Assembly (NCBI GenBank): GCA_037013685.1
Contig: CM072893.1
Span: 14,472,736-14,536,735 of the forward strand
Source: Acridotheres tristis
Lineage: Eukaryota > Chordata > Aves > Passeriformes > Sturnidae
DNA: 64,000 bases
Direction of reading: 5' to 3'
The notes under the pieces were generated by a model. That model saw only the letters and a program-made list of their open reading frames with translations. It was not told the origin of the DNA and made no database searches. Of this stretch, positions 39,927 to 51,744 are shown one piece after another (position 1 is the first letter of the stretch; every line of letters starts with the position of its first letter). The position numbers and the translations under genes were made by a program.

Positions 39927-39978
39927 GCTGGGAGGTGGCAATTGAGGCTGGGAGGCAACAATTTAGGCTGGGAGGCCT
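39927..39978 (+). repeat. 20-bp minisatellite, about 2.6 copies
   Basis: GCTGGGAGG recurs at exactly 20-base spacing (39927, 39947, 39967). Units are GCTGGGAGGTGGCAATTGAG and GCTGGGAGGCAACAATTTAG, followed by a partial GCTGGGAGGCC. Sixteen of 20 positions agree between the two full units. It is a short G-rich tandem repeat of local origin. Confidence 0.85.
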
Positions 39979-42430
39979 ATTTACTTTCCAGTTTGCCCTG
40001 GGAAGCTGTTATCTGTAAATCAGTAGAGCACTTTTGGCTTCCATAGTTCTTACTGATTTATAGCTAACACCTTTACACAACATGAAAAAAAATCCAAAAC
40101 CCAGAGCAAGGCACAGGAGACCATTATTTAGGTTTCTATATCAGCACTTGGAGACAGGACACAACATTTTTACAGCTACTTCTATAAATTGAATTATATC
40201 ATATTGCACACTCACCCCTACATGCTATATAAAGTGGGGTCTTATAGAGGAAAAATGACACTTTATAATTGCAAACAGATTGTAATGCCATAATAACAAC
40301 ACACAAAGGAAACGATTAAGATAAAGGAACCTCTTTCCCTCACACAGCTCATCTACTTCGTGGGACATGCAGGACAGACTCCAGAAGCGTGACAGCATCC
40401 TGGTCCAATGAGTGAAGTCACACACTGCGTGCAGGGATCAACGCAGTCTGCAGGTATTGCTGCTGCTCCTGCTGCTGTGTGGGAGCAGTGGCAGCTGGCT
40501 GCAGAAGGCCCAAGCACTGATGCTGCTTTAACTATACCCCAGTATTGTGTGGAGGTTCATAGCTGAGAGAAGAGGGATGACAGTTTTCAAGTATCCTTTT
40601 TATTTCAGAAATGGGAAATAATTCATTAACTGACAATGTGTTTTTTTCCCAAAATTTTTCAGCTGTTGGCCACAGAAATTCACACGTTAGTGCAAACATT
40701 CAAAAGTGCCAACAAATAAAAGAAAAAACTTCCCTGCCAATGCAAGCTTGCACCAAGTCCAATATTCTGCATATCAGCTGCAATGTACTTGTTTTAGAGA
40801 AGTATTTAAAACCTGGAAAATATCAACACAAAGGACATACTTCACACCAAAGCCCTTGTAAATCCTAATCAAATACTTTTTAGATTTCTCTGTTCTACCA
40901 TAAACCTACAAATTTTCTTAAATCTTTCCAGTTCTCATAATTAAATTTATTTGCAAAAAATATTACAGTGCAAATTGCACTGTGTAAGCAGCACTAATTC
41001 TTGGCAACATTAAGCAAATTGTATCAAGAAACCAGAGAGGAAATATTGAAAACTTTAAGTTTTATAACTAATTGAAAACCTGACACAGATAAGGTAGTAG
41101 TAGTCAAGAGGATTTTGGGTTTCATTTATGACAGGGCAAAATGTATTTTTAAATTTGGAGGTGTTTAAAGGAGAAAATAAGAAACCTTTTTCCTCAAAGC
41201 ATCCTTCCCACTGTGCTGTTTCACAGCAATCTACTGGACCCTGGGAAATTTTTAATCTGCTTTTATGTAAGGTGGGCAGAAGAGACTGCGGGTAGAAAAT
41301 GGGACAAATCCTACACTGCTGTAAAATATACAGCTCCATTGATTCTATTAGAATTTGGAAAGAACAACTTACCTTACACAGTTGCTCAGTTGAGAGTCCA
41401 GAGAACATTCTCTGCTGGAAGTAGTCCCCACTAAACACTGACTTTACTAAAAAGTGTCAAGATCCCTATAGTGTTCCTGAGGGCTAATGGAAACAAGCAA
41501 CCAGCACTTAACATGCTTCTCATATTTTTGCAGCTAAATGTCAAGTGTGCCCTTTAAATCAGTAAACCTGTTAATCAACATAGACTGAAATAAATACTGA
41601 AATTATTTACATGAAAGCTATTCCAGGCACAAATTTGTGAATAAATGGGGGCTGTTTAAAAGAGGAAAAAAAAAAAGCTTTCTGTTTTCTTCACTCCTGG
41701 CCACCTGCTATCAAGATGTGATCAAGGGTATATCGTAGCTGGCTGTCTCCAAGCAAATTACAGTAGGTGCTTTAGGGTCTTACTTACAGCTGACATGTAA
41801 CTCCATCAATCACATTTGTTTTCACCATAAATTACTGAAATCCCAAGATGCTTTATGGTCCACCATACTTCACACACCCCTAACTCCCCCCTTCTAAAAT
41901 GTCTTCGGTTATAGAATATACATGAGGAAGAAAAAAGTTTAATCTGTATTGGTTTAAATGCATGGCTTGTCAAAATAAGTTTTCCCTACAGCTGACATTG
42001 AACTTTGCAATTATTCCTGAATGTTGTGTTTTAGATGCTGCCCCTGTGATAATATGGAAATTGATTTCTCTACATCTTGACCACATGCATGTCTCTCTCT
42101 GAATAAACAGGAATATCATGTCCTCTCAAAAGACAGGTCTCTTCCTCCCCTTGCATTTTTTAAACTCGGATATTTGAGCCCTTAGTTTTGAAGGGACTGT
42201 CATTTGCCTTTGAGGAGCAAAGTCTCAAGGATAAGGAAAAAAGCACAAGGTGAAACACTCATGCACATGCCAAGTCTGACAATGCCTGGAACTGTACTCT
42301 AGTAGGCAGACGTGTGTTTTAAGTGAAGCAGGGGTACAAGGAGAAGAGAAATCATCTTCCCTCTAAAGCTCTTGGGCATCACTTTCTTTCCACCCTGAGC
42401 ACAAATACCTGAAAGAGCTACTTATACAAT
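39979..42430. other. gene-free unique sequence with one strong hairpin
   Basis: No gene was recognised. The notable item is the CTG-rich hairpin at 40458-40493. Frames of up to 127 codons (minus strand, 41055-41438) carry no motif. Confidence 0.6.
40458..40493. repeat. GC-rich hairpin with (GCT)n arm
   Basis: The left arm TGCTGCTGCTCC (40458-40469) pairs with GGAGCAGTGGCA (40482-40493) around a 12-base loop TGCTGCTGTGTG. The 12 pairs include two G-T wobbles on one side of the stem. The left arm and loop are a short interrupted (GCT)n run. It stands out from the AT-rich surroundings. The stem is shorter than a typical miRNA precursor, and no flanking lower stem was seen beyond one extra wobble. 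Confidence 0.75.
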
Positions 42431-42487
42431 AGCCCTGTAGCTAAAGCACTCACCAGGGAACTCAGAGCCCAGGGTTCAAACCCACAC
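42431..42487 (+). mobile_element. tRNA-derived SINE head, ancient
   Basis: The segment reads GTAGCTAAAGCACT, then CAGGGAACTCAGAG, then CCAGGGTTCAAACCC. It follows the order of the tRNA-derived head of old amniote SINEs ('gtggttagagcactggactgggactcaggagacctgggttcaa'), with a few substitutions and two small gaps. TAGCTAAAGCA corresponds to the pol III A box and GGTTCAAACCC to the B box. The A-to-B spacing (about 35 bases) is shorter than in a functional tRNA, and the T-stem is not fully paired, so it is not a tRNA gene. The downstream CORE or LINE-like tail was not recognised. It could be related to the element tail at 8.7 kb. Confidence 0.55.
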
Positions 42488-44900
42488 CTTAGTCCAAGGA
42501 GACTGTTCTGCCTAGCAGGCTGTTGAAGCATCTTAAGTGGGGTCATACATCCCCCTGAAAGTGTAGTAGTATGCAATCAAACACACAGCAGGTAGCAAGA
42601 GAACAAAGCATCTGAACAAAATGAAGTTATAGGCTACTCTCCATGGCACACACCTGAGTGAGACAGGACAGTGTAAAGCATGCGTGTAAATTAAAACAGT
42701 TGACTAAAATAACAAAGAATTGACACCTGCAAGTAAAAGACCTAAAAAAAAAAAAAATCTGACTTTATTAGAGAACACGTACTAAGCCTGCTTAAATTCA
42801 GTCCAAACATAACCCTCCAGACTCAAAAAGAAGTAAAAACCTCTAAATTATACACTTCTAAAAAAAAATCCGAGAGGTTTCTGTGATTGAAGGCATATTA
42901 TGAGTTCATAATTCAAGCTGAAAAACAAGCAGATGATACTGGGCTGCAAATTGATGAATATGTTGTGAAGGACACTCTCAGAAACACCAAATATACCAAG
43001 AAATCTGTTAGCTCTTGTATAATCCCCATTAGAAGCTATCATCCCTGTGGGCATCCTAGACGGCTGCACTGCAGCTTTTGTGATATCTACGTAAGTCAAG
43101 CAGGCAAAAGGTCACCAATAAGAACGATCCTAGTACAATATTCAGATGTAATATTGTAAAATTAACATCCTTAAAGGCTAAGCAAAATAAGCTGATTACA
43201 GTAAATGATATTCCCTCTTGCACAGCTGTAGAAAGAATGAAAAGGAGTGACATCTGAAAAAAAAAAAGGCAGTGATTTATAGAAGCAAATGCTGGCTGGC
43301 AAGAAGATCAGAAATACACATGAACTATTTTCTGCAGTGGTACAGTCTTCTTTCAATTTAAAGCTCTCTTTTGTGTCAAGCTAGGAAGAAAGGGTCCACA
43401 AGGTATCAATACATCAGCATTTCCTTCTCTTCATGACCTTTCAGAGGTGAGCCCATCTACCCAACTAGGCAATTTCCCCTCTCCCCTTGCATTTCCCAAG
43501 AGGCAGCTGTTGGGATAATCACCTTCTTCAAGATCCCAGAGACTCAGAAAACACAAATAATGCACTAGGGCAGCAGTTTAGCACTCTCCTTCAATTACCA
43601 ATATACGTAAGTCAGGAGAAGCAGGTAATAAAATATCCACTTTAAGGTAGACTTTAAGAGGCAGAAAAAACAAACCCACACATACACCCTCCTCTCCTTA
43701 CCACATAAAAGTAAAAATTTGTTCCCCCCTCCTGCTTCAAAACATCATCCAGCAAGGAAAACTTTTTAAAAGGAACAAAACATATATTCCTCCTTAGACT
43801 CTTCTGTATCAGAAGGGAAATTTATCATTCTGTGTGCCTCAGCAATATTTTCTGCTTCAGCCTATATGCTTTCAAATTCCCATCCAAACATAAAAGCAAA
43901 ACATCGATGAAAAGAAAATTGATGTACCAACAAGCAAGAGCTCTTGCAGTGACTACAACCAAACAGCAATTGGCATGAAGAGAGCCAACATTTAATACCA
44001 TTTTAAGATATAATTAAAAAAGAGAGCTGCTCAGAAAGAACTCTTTACTATAAAATATGGCAGATACACACTACAAATACTCCACCAGTTTTTTTCCCAT
44101 GCAGTGCAAGCCTAAAAATCTTCAGATGAAAATGTATGGTGGGTTTACAGAAGCCCTTTACAATAACACTTAGGGGCCTTTCAGCACATAATAGACTTTG
44201 GCACCCTGTTCTCCCTGTCAACAAGGGTGGCACCAGGAAGATTTAGAGCTGGAGTTCGCCTCCTCGCTATCTCACAGAGCAAGTACTATGAAAGGTTGGG
44301 GTGCTTCCACTCTGTGTCTGGTCACAGTCTGATTTAGGAGAATTTGCTAGGACAACAAATAAAGCCAGATTTTTTTATTCAATATCTTGTCTCCTGTTGC
44401 AGAGCTTGAGTAATACTGCAGTTTAAAAGGAACTGTGGAGTGCAGGGGAAAAGCTAGAGTAGTCTAGCAGCAGAGCATAATAACTGCAGAGATCTGAGCT
44501 ATTTCACTAAATGAAATGGAAACTTAATTGTCAGGAATTTACTGGTGCGAAGCAGGGAGCTGTTCAGTTGTCTGAGGTTTGGTGCAGTTCTTTATTTACA
44601 CAAGAGTCAGCTGCAGCTGGAACTGGATCCAGTTTTCTCTCCAAAGCCTAGGATTCTAAGTATCTCTATGCATTCAAGTATCTGACTGCACAACTAGTGA
44701 AAACACAGGCATCACAGCCAGCTGTGGAGAGCTTAGGTACTTAATAACCACACTAGAGAGAAGACAGATATGCCCATGCCTCTGATGGCTGTGGCTAACA
44801 CTGAGCTGACAACCTCAGGCACACTGAGACATCTTTTCTTTCTTCAGGACAAACATATTAATTTCAAGGTGTAGAAGCTAGGTATTGCTTTTACAGTGTA
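42488..44900. other. gene-free unique sequence
   Basis: No gene recognised. A-runs occur near 42744 and 43258. The 90-codon frame at 42887-43159 shows no known domain and no splice or promoter context. Confidence 0.6.
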
Positions 44901-44901
44901 G

Positions 44902-44964
44902 AAAAAGTCCTTTCATATTTGGCAAAAAAAAAAAAAAAAAGAAAAAAAGAAAAAAGTCCTTTCA
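44902..44964 (+). mobile_element. poly(A) insertion flanked by 14-bp direct repeats
   Basis: AAAAAGTCCTTTCA occurs at 44902-44915 and again at 44951-44964. Between them lie only TATTTGGC and an A-rich run (17 A, then GAAAAAAAG). A tail of A bounded by perfect 14-bp direct repeats is the pattern left by poly(A)-primed, target-duplicating retrotransposition, here with almost no body. The alternative is a slippage-made duplication next to an expanding A-run. CR1 elements do not end in poly(A), so if it is a retrocopy another machinery is implied. Confidence 0.5.
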
Positions 44965-47941
44965 CCTGACTCTCCCAGTCCTCACAGGTAGCACCCAACA
45001 GGTTTTGAATTGTTTCCATCTTTGACTGCAGAAAATCTGGAATTGTGGCTTTAGTGTCTCAAAACCATTTCCTGCAAATGGCCTGAAAGAGACTAATTTT
45101 TTCCAATTCACCTCTAACCCTTCAAATACAAATAACATTATCTATGCTAGAAGTTCAAGGAAAGACTTGCCACCAGCAACTCTGGCTCAAAGTGAGGCAC
45201 AAAGCAGGACACTTGTATCATAGAATTGCTGAAGAGAAACCATAAGGTGGAATTACAGCACCTAAGAGAAAACTACATTCCTGTGAACTAGTAAATTACC
45301 CTAAACGTCTTTTAGCTAGGGATTGCTCTGCAATCAAGGCATCATAGCATTTTTAAGATAAAATTATTTTGTCTGATATGCAAACACATCCTCTCTGCCT
45401 GATTTCACTGAAAATCTGCAGGAAAAGATCTTTTAAAAACCCTTTTTCACTCAGTTTAGGTGACTCCATTACCAAGGACGTGACAGCTTTACTGGCCTTT
45501 TAATTTAGAAATATGTCACAATTTTTTTTTTTTCTGGAAGCTCAGAAAGAAGTCTATACAGTCTTCAGGAGCAGAGATGGCAAACTCCTACTTGTTTTAC
45601 TCCCAAATTATTTTACTCTGTATAAGAGCCATACTAATGCAGCATCCTTGCCCAACAGTGCAATCTACCAAACACTTGACCCTTCCAAAACTCAGCACTT
45701 CCCTCCTTACAAAGTACATACAGAAGCACCTAGTTTATTCCTTCTGCTTACTAGCTGGTATTTTTGGTCACCAGATGAAACAAAATTCTACAAGTAAACA
45801 CAGTTCTCTTTGGAAAACCAGCAACGCTTGACTCAGTATTTTACGTTTTAGAGGATGTCAAAGCCTAGGCAGTAAATAAGAAGATGGCCACTATTGTGAA
45901 GGTTTGGTGCACACATCAGCTGAAAGTATATGAGTAAAATATCCACTAGAAACAAGCAGGGATAGAAAAATCACGGCAGTAATCTCAGCTAAAAAAATAA
46001 AACCAGCTATTTCAAAATACAAGGCCTAAAAAATTGTTTAGCCATAAGAGGGAGACAAATACACAAATGGACAGTATTTCACATATCATACAACTTCCAG
46101 TAACAATGTTATGCAAAACATGGATGTGAGAAGAGGCACAAATTTAACTTTCATCTTATCAATTAATTTGCTGTCCCTAAACTTAAGGGATCCCTGGATC
46201 TAGTGGGATTCAAATTCAGGATAGCTACATTGATGCTTGAAGTAACAACATGGTATTTCTTTGCATACAATAACTCCAGAATATCAGGCTTGGAGAGAAA
46301 ATTGAATTTTCATTTTAAGCCTATTTTCTAGGAGAAAGAAAGACCTTGTTGCAGTGATGAAACAATTCAGCCATAAAAATCAAACTTTTCTGAAACATCA
46401 GGGTTAAACAGAGTTCACAGCATTCTCAAGATACACTTTTATGACATCTATAAGCCTATCATATGTTATAAATTAATGGCAGATAGAGCACATTCTAATT
46501 ATATCACCCATGTCTATATCATTTAAGTAATAGCTCTAAAGGGTGGATTAAAATGATGAAAACCTGAGGAATGGCTGCAGATAATTGTGTGAGGTGCTAC
46601 AACACAGATTTACAACCTACTGTCCACATCACCCTCTGCTGGGCATGGGTGAGGAGCATTCACATGGCAGCATCTGATGAGATTCCCACAATGCACCAGG
46701 GGCAGAACAGACTGGTGGTGCCTTATTTGACTGAAGCACATCATCTGATGCACAGTTTAGAGCATTTAGGCTATAAGATTTCATTACAGCTCAGCATAAA
46801 CCAATCAACTGATGTCAGAAAACAAAACAGCAAAGGTACATTCAATGTGTCATGAATAAAATAATTCAGACACCTGGTTTTACAAGGCTCTTCTTTCCCC
46901 TCACCTGCTATGGCTGACTTTGAAAGCTCAGGCAGCCCTACACAGACAGGATTAGGCCCAAACAACATTGTATATGTTTTTTTTAAAGAGAAGAACTGCT
47001 TGGAAAAGAGCCATTTCACAAACGAATGAAAACAGCAGACAACTTAATCCTTATTTCATGTAATTCACAGAAGTTAGTATTTGCAATATCAGGCTACCCA
47101 GGCACCACAGTTTGAAGTTACACACCTTGCATTTGATCTGTAATACTACTGCAGCAATATTGAAAAACCCATAAGAAAGTCCAATAATGCAAAAGGGGAG
47201 GAATTAAAACCTTACACATGTTTCACAGGTGGACCAATAGTTAGCCCAACATTACAGAACATCAGTCCATGGATTAATTAACTTCACATTAAGAGGAACA
47301 TGCACTCATGCAGTAGAGTGCAGGAGGCTAAGGAAGGGCAGGCTGGCTGCAATTCCCATGTTGATGGGCTGGGTTTGACACCAGCCAAGCCAGCTGGAGG
47401 GAGGAAGCAGCTCCACCTGCCCAGCACCTCACTCAACTGAAGTTGTCCCTAAGGCAAGCCGGAGTCCCCCAGGCAATGCCACATCTTGAGCTAGTTGCAG
47501 TGACCTCCTGTGAGACCATTTAGCAGGCTAGAGTAGCTAGAAGACAGCATGACTCACAGCTCATTCTTCCTGTGATTCTGTGGGCTTTAACCACTAGAGA
47601 AATCACCTTTATACCAGGCATGGTTCCACGAGCTCTCCAGCACCATTTCCCTGGAGGCAGGCCTTATCTTCATCATTTCTTCATTATATTTTATATTTTG
47701 CATTCTGAAACACGACCAATAAGGCCAGAAGCAGCTGGATTTAACTAGCTTTAGAAAGAGCCATCTCATGATACAATTCTGTTCTGAATAAATCCACACA
47801 AACTACAATTTTCCCTGACTCTAGTGCATGCTGGAGACAGCACAAAAAGATCTGTTACAGATTCCCAGCCTCTCCAGAACTGCAAGCTGCTCTGGATTTA
47901 AGACGCACTGCACTGTAAAAATCAGCTTCAGTAATTTTTAT
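44965..47941. other. gene-free unique sequence
   Basis: No gene recognised. A stretch near 45219-45250 (TCATAGAATTGCTGAAG) faintly resembles a minus-strand CR1 end but is not extended. The 47.3-47.6 kb part is richer in G+C without a recognisable frame. Confidence 0.55.
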
Positions 47942-47963
47942 CTCTCTTGCATATGCAAGAGAG
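47942..47963. promoter_or_regulatory. 22-bp perfect palindrome with POU-dimer-like core
   Basis: The sequence is a perfect inverted repeat of 11-bp half sites centred between 47952 and 47953. Its core is TTGCATATGCAA, flanked by CTCTC and GAGAG. The core differs only at its two outer bases from the known MORE-type POU-homodimer site ATGCATATGCAT. That resemblance is what is seen; binding is inference. The palindrome could also be fortuitous. Confidence 0.35.
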
Positions 47964-50535
47964 GAAAAAAAGTAACAAGTTCTGTTCAAAACAGTAAGTT
48001 TAAAAATAATATTTATTTCATTAAAAGATGAATTAACTATATAGCATAGAAACAATCAAAGAAGCTAGAAAAGAGGAATGACACTAGAAGGAAGCACACA
48101 CAGGTCTAGATTTCAGATTTTTCTTTTAAGTTCAGGCAATCAAGGCTATTTTATGGACTCCTTAATCCATTATGAATGGAAGATATGCAGGTCAAATGTA
48201 TTATGAACTTGCTTTCAAATTAAGACTCCATTTGTTGATTCAGATTAAATTAGCACAAATAAATCTTAAATTGAAATCAATGTGACCATCTCAGTTTGCA
48301 TCATGAGTTTAAAAACGTATCTATAAAAATCAAAGCAAATGCTTGTAATCATATGTTTTAATTGACCCAAAGAAAATTAACATGCTCTTTAAAACTCTTG
48401 AAGGCAGCCAGATAGACAGAATACAAACAATGCATTCCCCAAAGAAAGATGTACAAGCACAGTTTTAAACCAATACTTATTTTCTTTTTTCTTAATAAGT
48501 CTGTTTAATGTTGAAGAAAAGTGATTATCGCTGCCATATGGATCAGGGTCTAAGAAACTATTTGTTTAGCAACAGACTGAAAACAAAATAACTATCACTC
48601 CTATATGACCCCAAAACGTGCACTGAACCTCACTGGTGCTCGAGGGATGCCTCATGTGCACAAAGGTGGCAAAACAGGACCACAGAATTGTCTTTCTTCT
48701 CTTTAAGAGAAAAGTTTTCTTTCTGGGCTGCAGAGAAGCCAATAACTTCCGTAGTGTAAACTGTGGAGTAAACCCCTGCATCAAAGTCTTGTAAGTGAAC
48801 TCAATTTGACTGTGTTTGAATTCCCAGTGAATAGCATAACCCATCTCTGCCTAGAAGAACCTAAGCCAACAGCAGCACCAATTTTATTCAAAACCACAAG
48901 TCATGCCTTTAGGATATAAATTTATCCCCTCCCTTTCCCATCAACACACACGTTTTGCCACTCGCCCTGGGAAGCATGTTATTAAAAAAAATTCATTTCC
49001 CCCTTGGATACATTTTTATATTGTATACTAAATTATGCATTTAAAATCAAATAAAAAGAATTTACTGCCTTAAGATTACTGCACACATCAGAAAGCTCTC
49101 TGTTTCTAAATTTTAGAAGAATTTTCCACCTTCCCACCCAAGCCAAGCAAACATCCAGTGTTGTTACAGCTGAAGCAGTGGGGGGGGAAAAAAAAGACAA
49201 AAATATTTTTCACATTAGAAATCTGTACTTCAAGTAGGAGGGAGGAAAAGTGCACATCTCAGAAAAGCTACTGCTCAATGTCTCCAAGAGGGAAAGGGAA
49301 CTTTTAATTTTGAGGGCATATCTGAAAAGTTCACAGTTTAGGTCAAAGACAATAATCTTCTGATCCTCTCCTAAACAATGTGAAACTTAGACACTGATTA
49401 ATTAGCAGCCTAGTGCTGAAGTTGATCTTGCAGCATTTCACTTTTTTCAGTTGCAGTTCTCCTTGTTGGGGGGAAACAAAGAAGTGAAACAACACACTGA
49501 GACAATTCAGACACGGCAAACATTATTCTATGGTTTTGTTCTGAAGAGGCAGAGGATGGTGGTAAGACGTGACTTTTTTTCCTGGTATTAACACCAATTG
49601 AAACCTATACACAGCAGGAAACATTCACAAAACCTGAAAGTGTAAAATATAAAAAACCCCAGCTCTTATTTAGAGGCTTAAATACAAGTGCCCTGATTTC
49701 CTGAGATGATTTCATAACACATCTCCTGCACCTGGAGTTGCAAGTGCTCAAATCTTCCAAAAAATCAGGAGACTTAGATGTTTAAGTATAATTTTATGGC
49801 ATTAACTGCAAGTAGTCATATTTGAACAAGTTTAACTTGGGTTCCTATAAGGAGCAACTGCAGCTTCTCTCAGGCTTTGATTAATACAATGTTCATTCTT
49901 ACACAGAAAACATTTATAAACTAAGGCAAATAAAGACAAAGCAGGCAAAGATAGGCTTAATTTAACCATATACTAGACTTTTTTTCATCCAATATGTTAA
50001 ATAGGCTCAGAATCCTGAGTTAGACAGGAATGGTGACCCACTATGCCAACTGCTGACATTCTCCTGTGGAAACTCACCAATTCAACTAAGACTTGCTTCC
50101 CCACTATTCACGATGCCCCTGAGTTCATCAGTCAGTGCTAGCTACAGCTGAAGAGAAGTTACATGTGAAAATAGAAAGGAAATGGAGACACAGGCTCAGG
50201 AACATTCTTGGCTAGATAAATCAAGAGATCAAGTCAAAACAGAGGTTTGGAAAGAGAGGTACTTACATGTAGATAACGGTGCCTGGCAGAATAGCTGAGA
50301 AGAGGAGGAAGAAAGAAAATAATTTAAAGAACCAGCATAACACAGACCCAAAGATGGTCTAGGAGCAGTGAGATGAACAGGTCAAGAGTTAGACAGACAA
50401 ATTTGCCAGATGAGAGAAGAGACTTTGGCACTAGTTACATGTGCCAAAAAAAGAGATTTCCAACCAAGAATGCCAAGGACAAAGCACATCAAACACCTCA
50501 GCCTAATCAGTACCCCATTTTGGTTGAGGTTTTTT
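47964..50535. other. gene-free unique sequence
   Basis: No recognised gene or repeat apart from short homopolymer runs (a G8 then A-run near 49180-49196). Frames are below 95 codons and lack motifs. Confidence 0.6.
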
Positions 50536-50537
50536 AC

Positions 50538-50569
<32 letters not shown>
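50536..50569 (+). repeat. (TA)n(CA)n microsatellite
   Basis: About 23 bases of alternating A and T are followed by CACACACAC. It is a compound dinucleotide repeat, likely length-polymorphic. The Tyr-Ile repeats in all frames crossing it are compositional. Confidence 0.95.
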
Positions 50570-51721
50570 TTTTAACAAGCAGGGTAGTATTAGAGAAAAA
50601 AAGAGTACCTGATGCAGTAGCATCATATTTTTCCCTTATATGTAGAGATAGTGCCTCTCTCTTCCCCTCTGGAAACTGCAAGCAGAGAGATTCAGGTGGC
50701 TGGGAAGATGACATTTGAAACAGCAGGAACCCAGTGGCAGCTACATCATATTTATTGGAAAGGTTTGGTCGTACCCAAAGCTTCACATAACTTCACTACT
50801 TCCTCACTCCTCTGGTTCAACCAGATAAACCATATGTTGGATACTGTCACTGAAATGGGTTTAACATTCCTACAGCCTTCCCCAGCTTTCAACTCCAGGC
50901 CTCTGGGTCGCACATAAAGGATACCATCATAATTTAACTCAGCTCATGGACACTGAAACAGGTCAAACATTTGTCAGCTCCTTTTAAATGTCTTTTAAAA
51001 TATTTCCAGAACCACTAAATAAGCCCCCAGAGAAGCATGAACAAATAGTCAGAGCCTGCTAAAGAGAAGCGGAAGGATTGCTCTCTCCCAAAAGGGGATA
51101 GTCAGGACATCTGTTGAACACTCCAGGTTTTTTTCCTTTCTTAAGGTAATTGTTGACACAGTCCCATGGTCCCACTTATGCTTTCAACTGGAAAACTAGA
51201 ATTTGGATACCATCATAATTCATTGTTGGACCTTTTTACCCCTGAATTAAATGAGTAATTAACACGGCTCCTGGGACTGTGGTTGGACTCCTTGGCACTG
51301 TGCATTTGGTTGAATTGGAAGTCTCCATAGTAAGGAAAACAATTCCCTTACCAGGCTCAGTGTAGCATAACTACCACATACAAGGAAAGGAGTGGGTTTA
51401 TACCATCAGTAGTGGTGAGTGGGAAGTCACCAATTCAACAGACTGCCCAGGACCTAAGAAAAAATACAGTTTTGCCACGGCCATACTGCAGTTTTTCTAG
51501 AGCCATACTACTGCTCTAGATTTTGTGCTCTAAATACAGTGAGGGTATGACAGACAGGGGATCTACAGCAGTGGGGACATAGCATGACAGGTGGCAGAAA
51601 TCCCAGAACAAACAAAGCTGCTCAGGAAGAGCATGTCTTTCCCTGTACCCCACTCGTGCTGAAAACAACAAATTAGCATTTCTACCCCCAACAAACAGCA
51701 GGTGTTGATCTGCACTGAAGG
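50570..51721. other. gene-free unique sequence
   Basis: No gene recognised. A 15-bp perfect hairpin TCTGGTT-C-AACCAGA lies at 50811-50825. A 134-codon minus-strand frame (50382-50786) crosses the microsatellite and has no domain. Confidence 0.6.
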
Positions 51722-51744
51722 AAAAAAAAAAAAAAAAAAAAAAA
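51722..51744 (+). repeat. poly(A) run of 23
   Basis: Uninterrupted A23 followed by TAAAAC. Left flank CTGCACTGAAGG and right flank CCTGTGTGTG show no direct repeat. No retrocopy body was recognised. Confidence 0.9.

Noticed and set aside
42431..42487. Functional tRNA gene
   Set aside because: A-box to B-box spacing is too short, stems do not pair fully and there is no acceptor stem or downstream T-run.
45219..45250. TCATAGAATTGCTGAAG as a minus-strand CR1 end
   Set aside because: Only about a dozen bases resemble the terminus and nothing downstream continues the match.
47566..47582. CCTGTGATTCTGTGGG as a CR1 3' terminus
   Set aside because: Only one 8-bp unit is present and the sequence before it does not follow CR1.
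50382..50786. 134-codon minus-strand frame with two similar KYDxxAxG segments
   Set aside because: It crosses the TA/CA microsatellite. The two similar nucleotide stretches agree at only about 14 of 18 positions, which is weak in this composition.
51722..51744. Processed-pseudogene tail at the A23 run
   Set aside because: No flanking direct repeats and no recognisable upstream retrocopy body.
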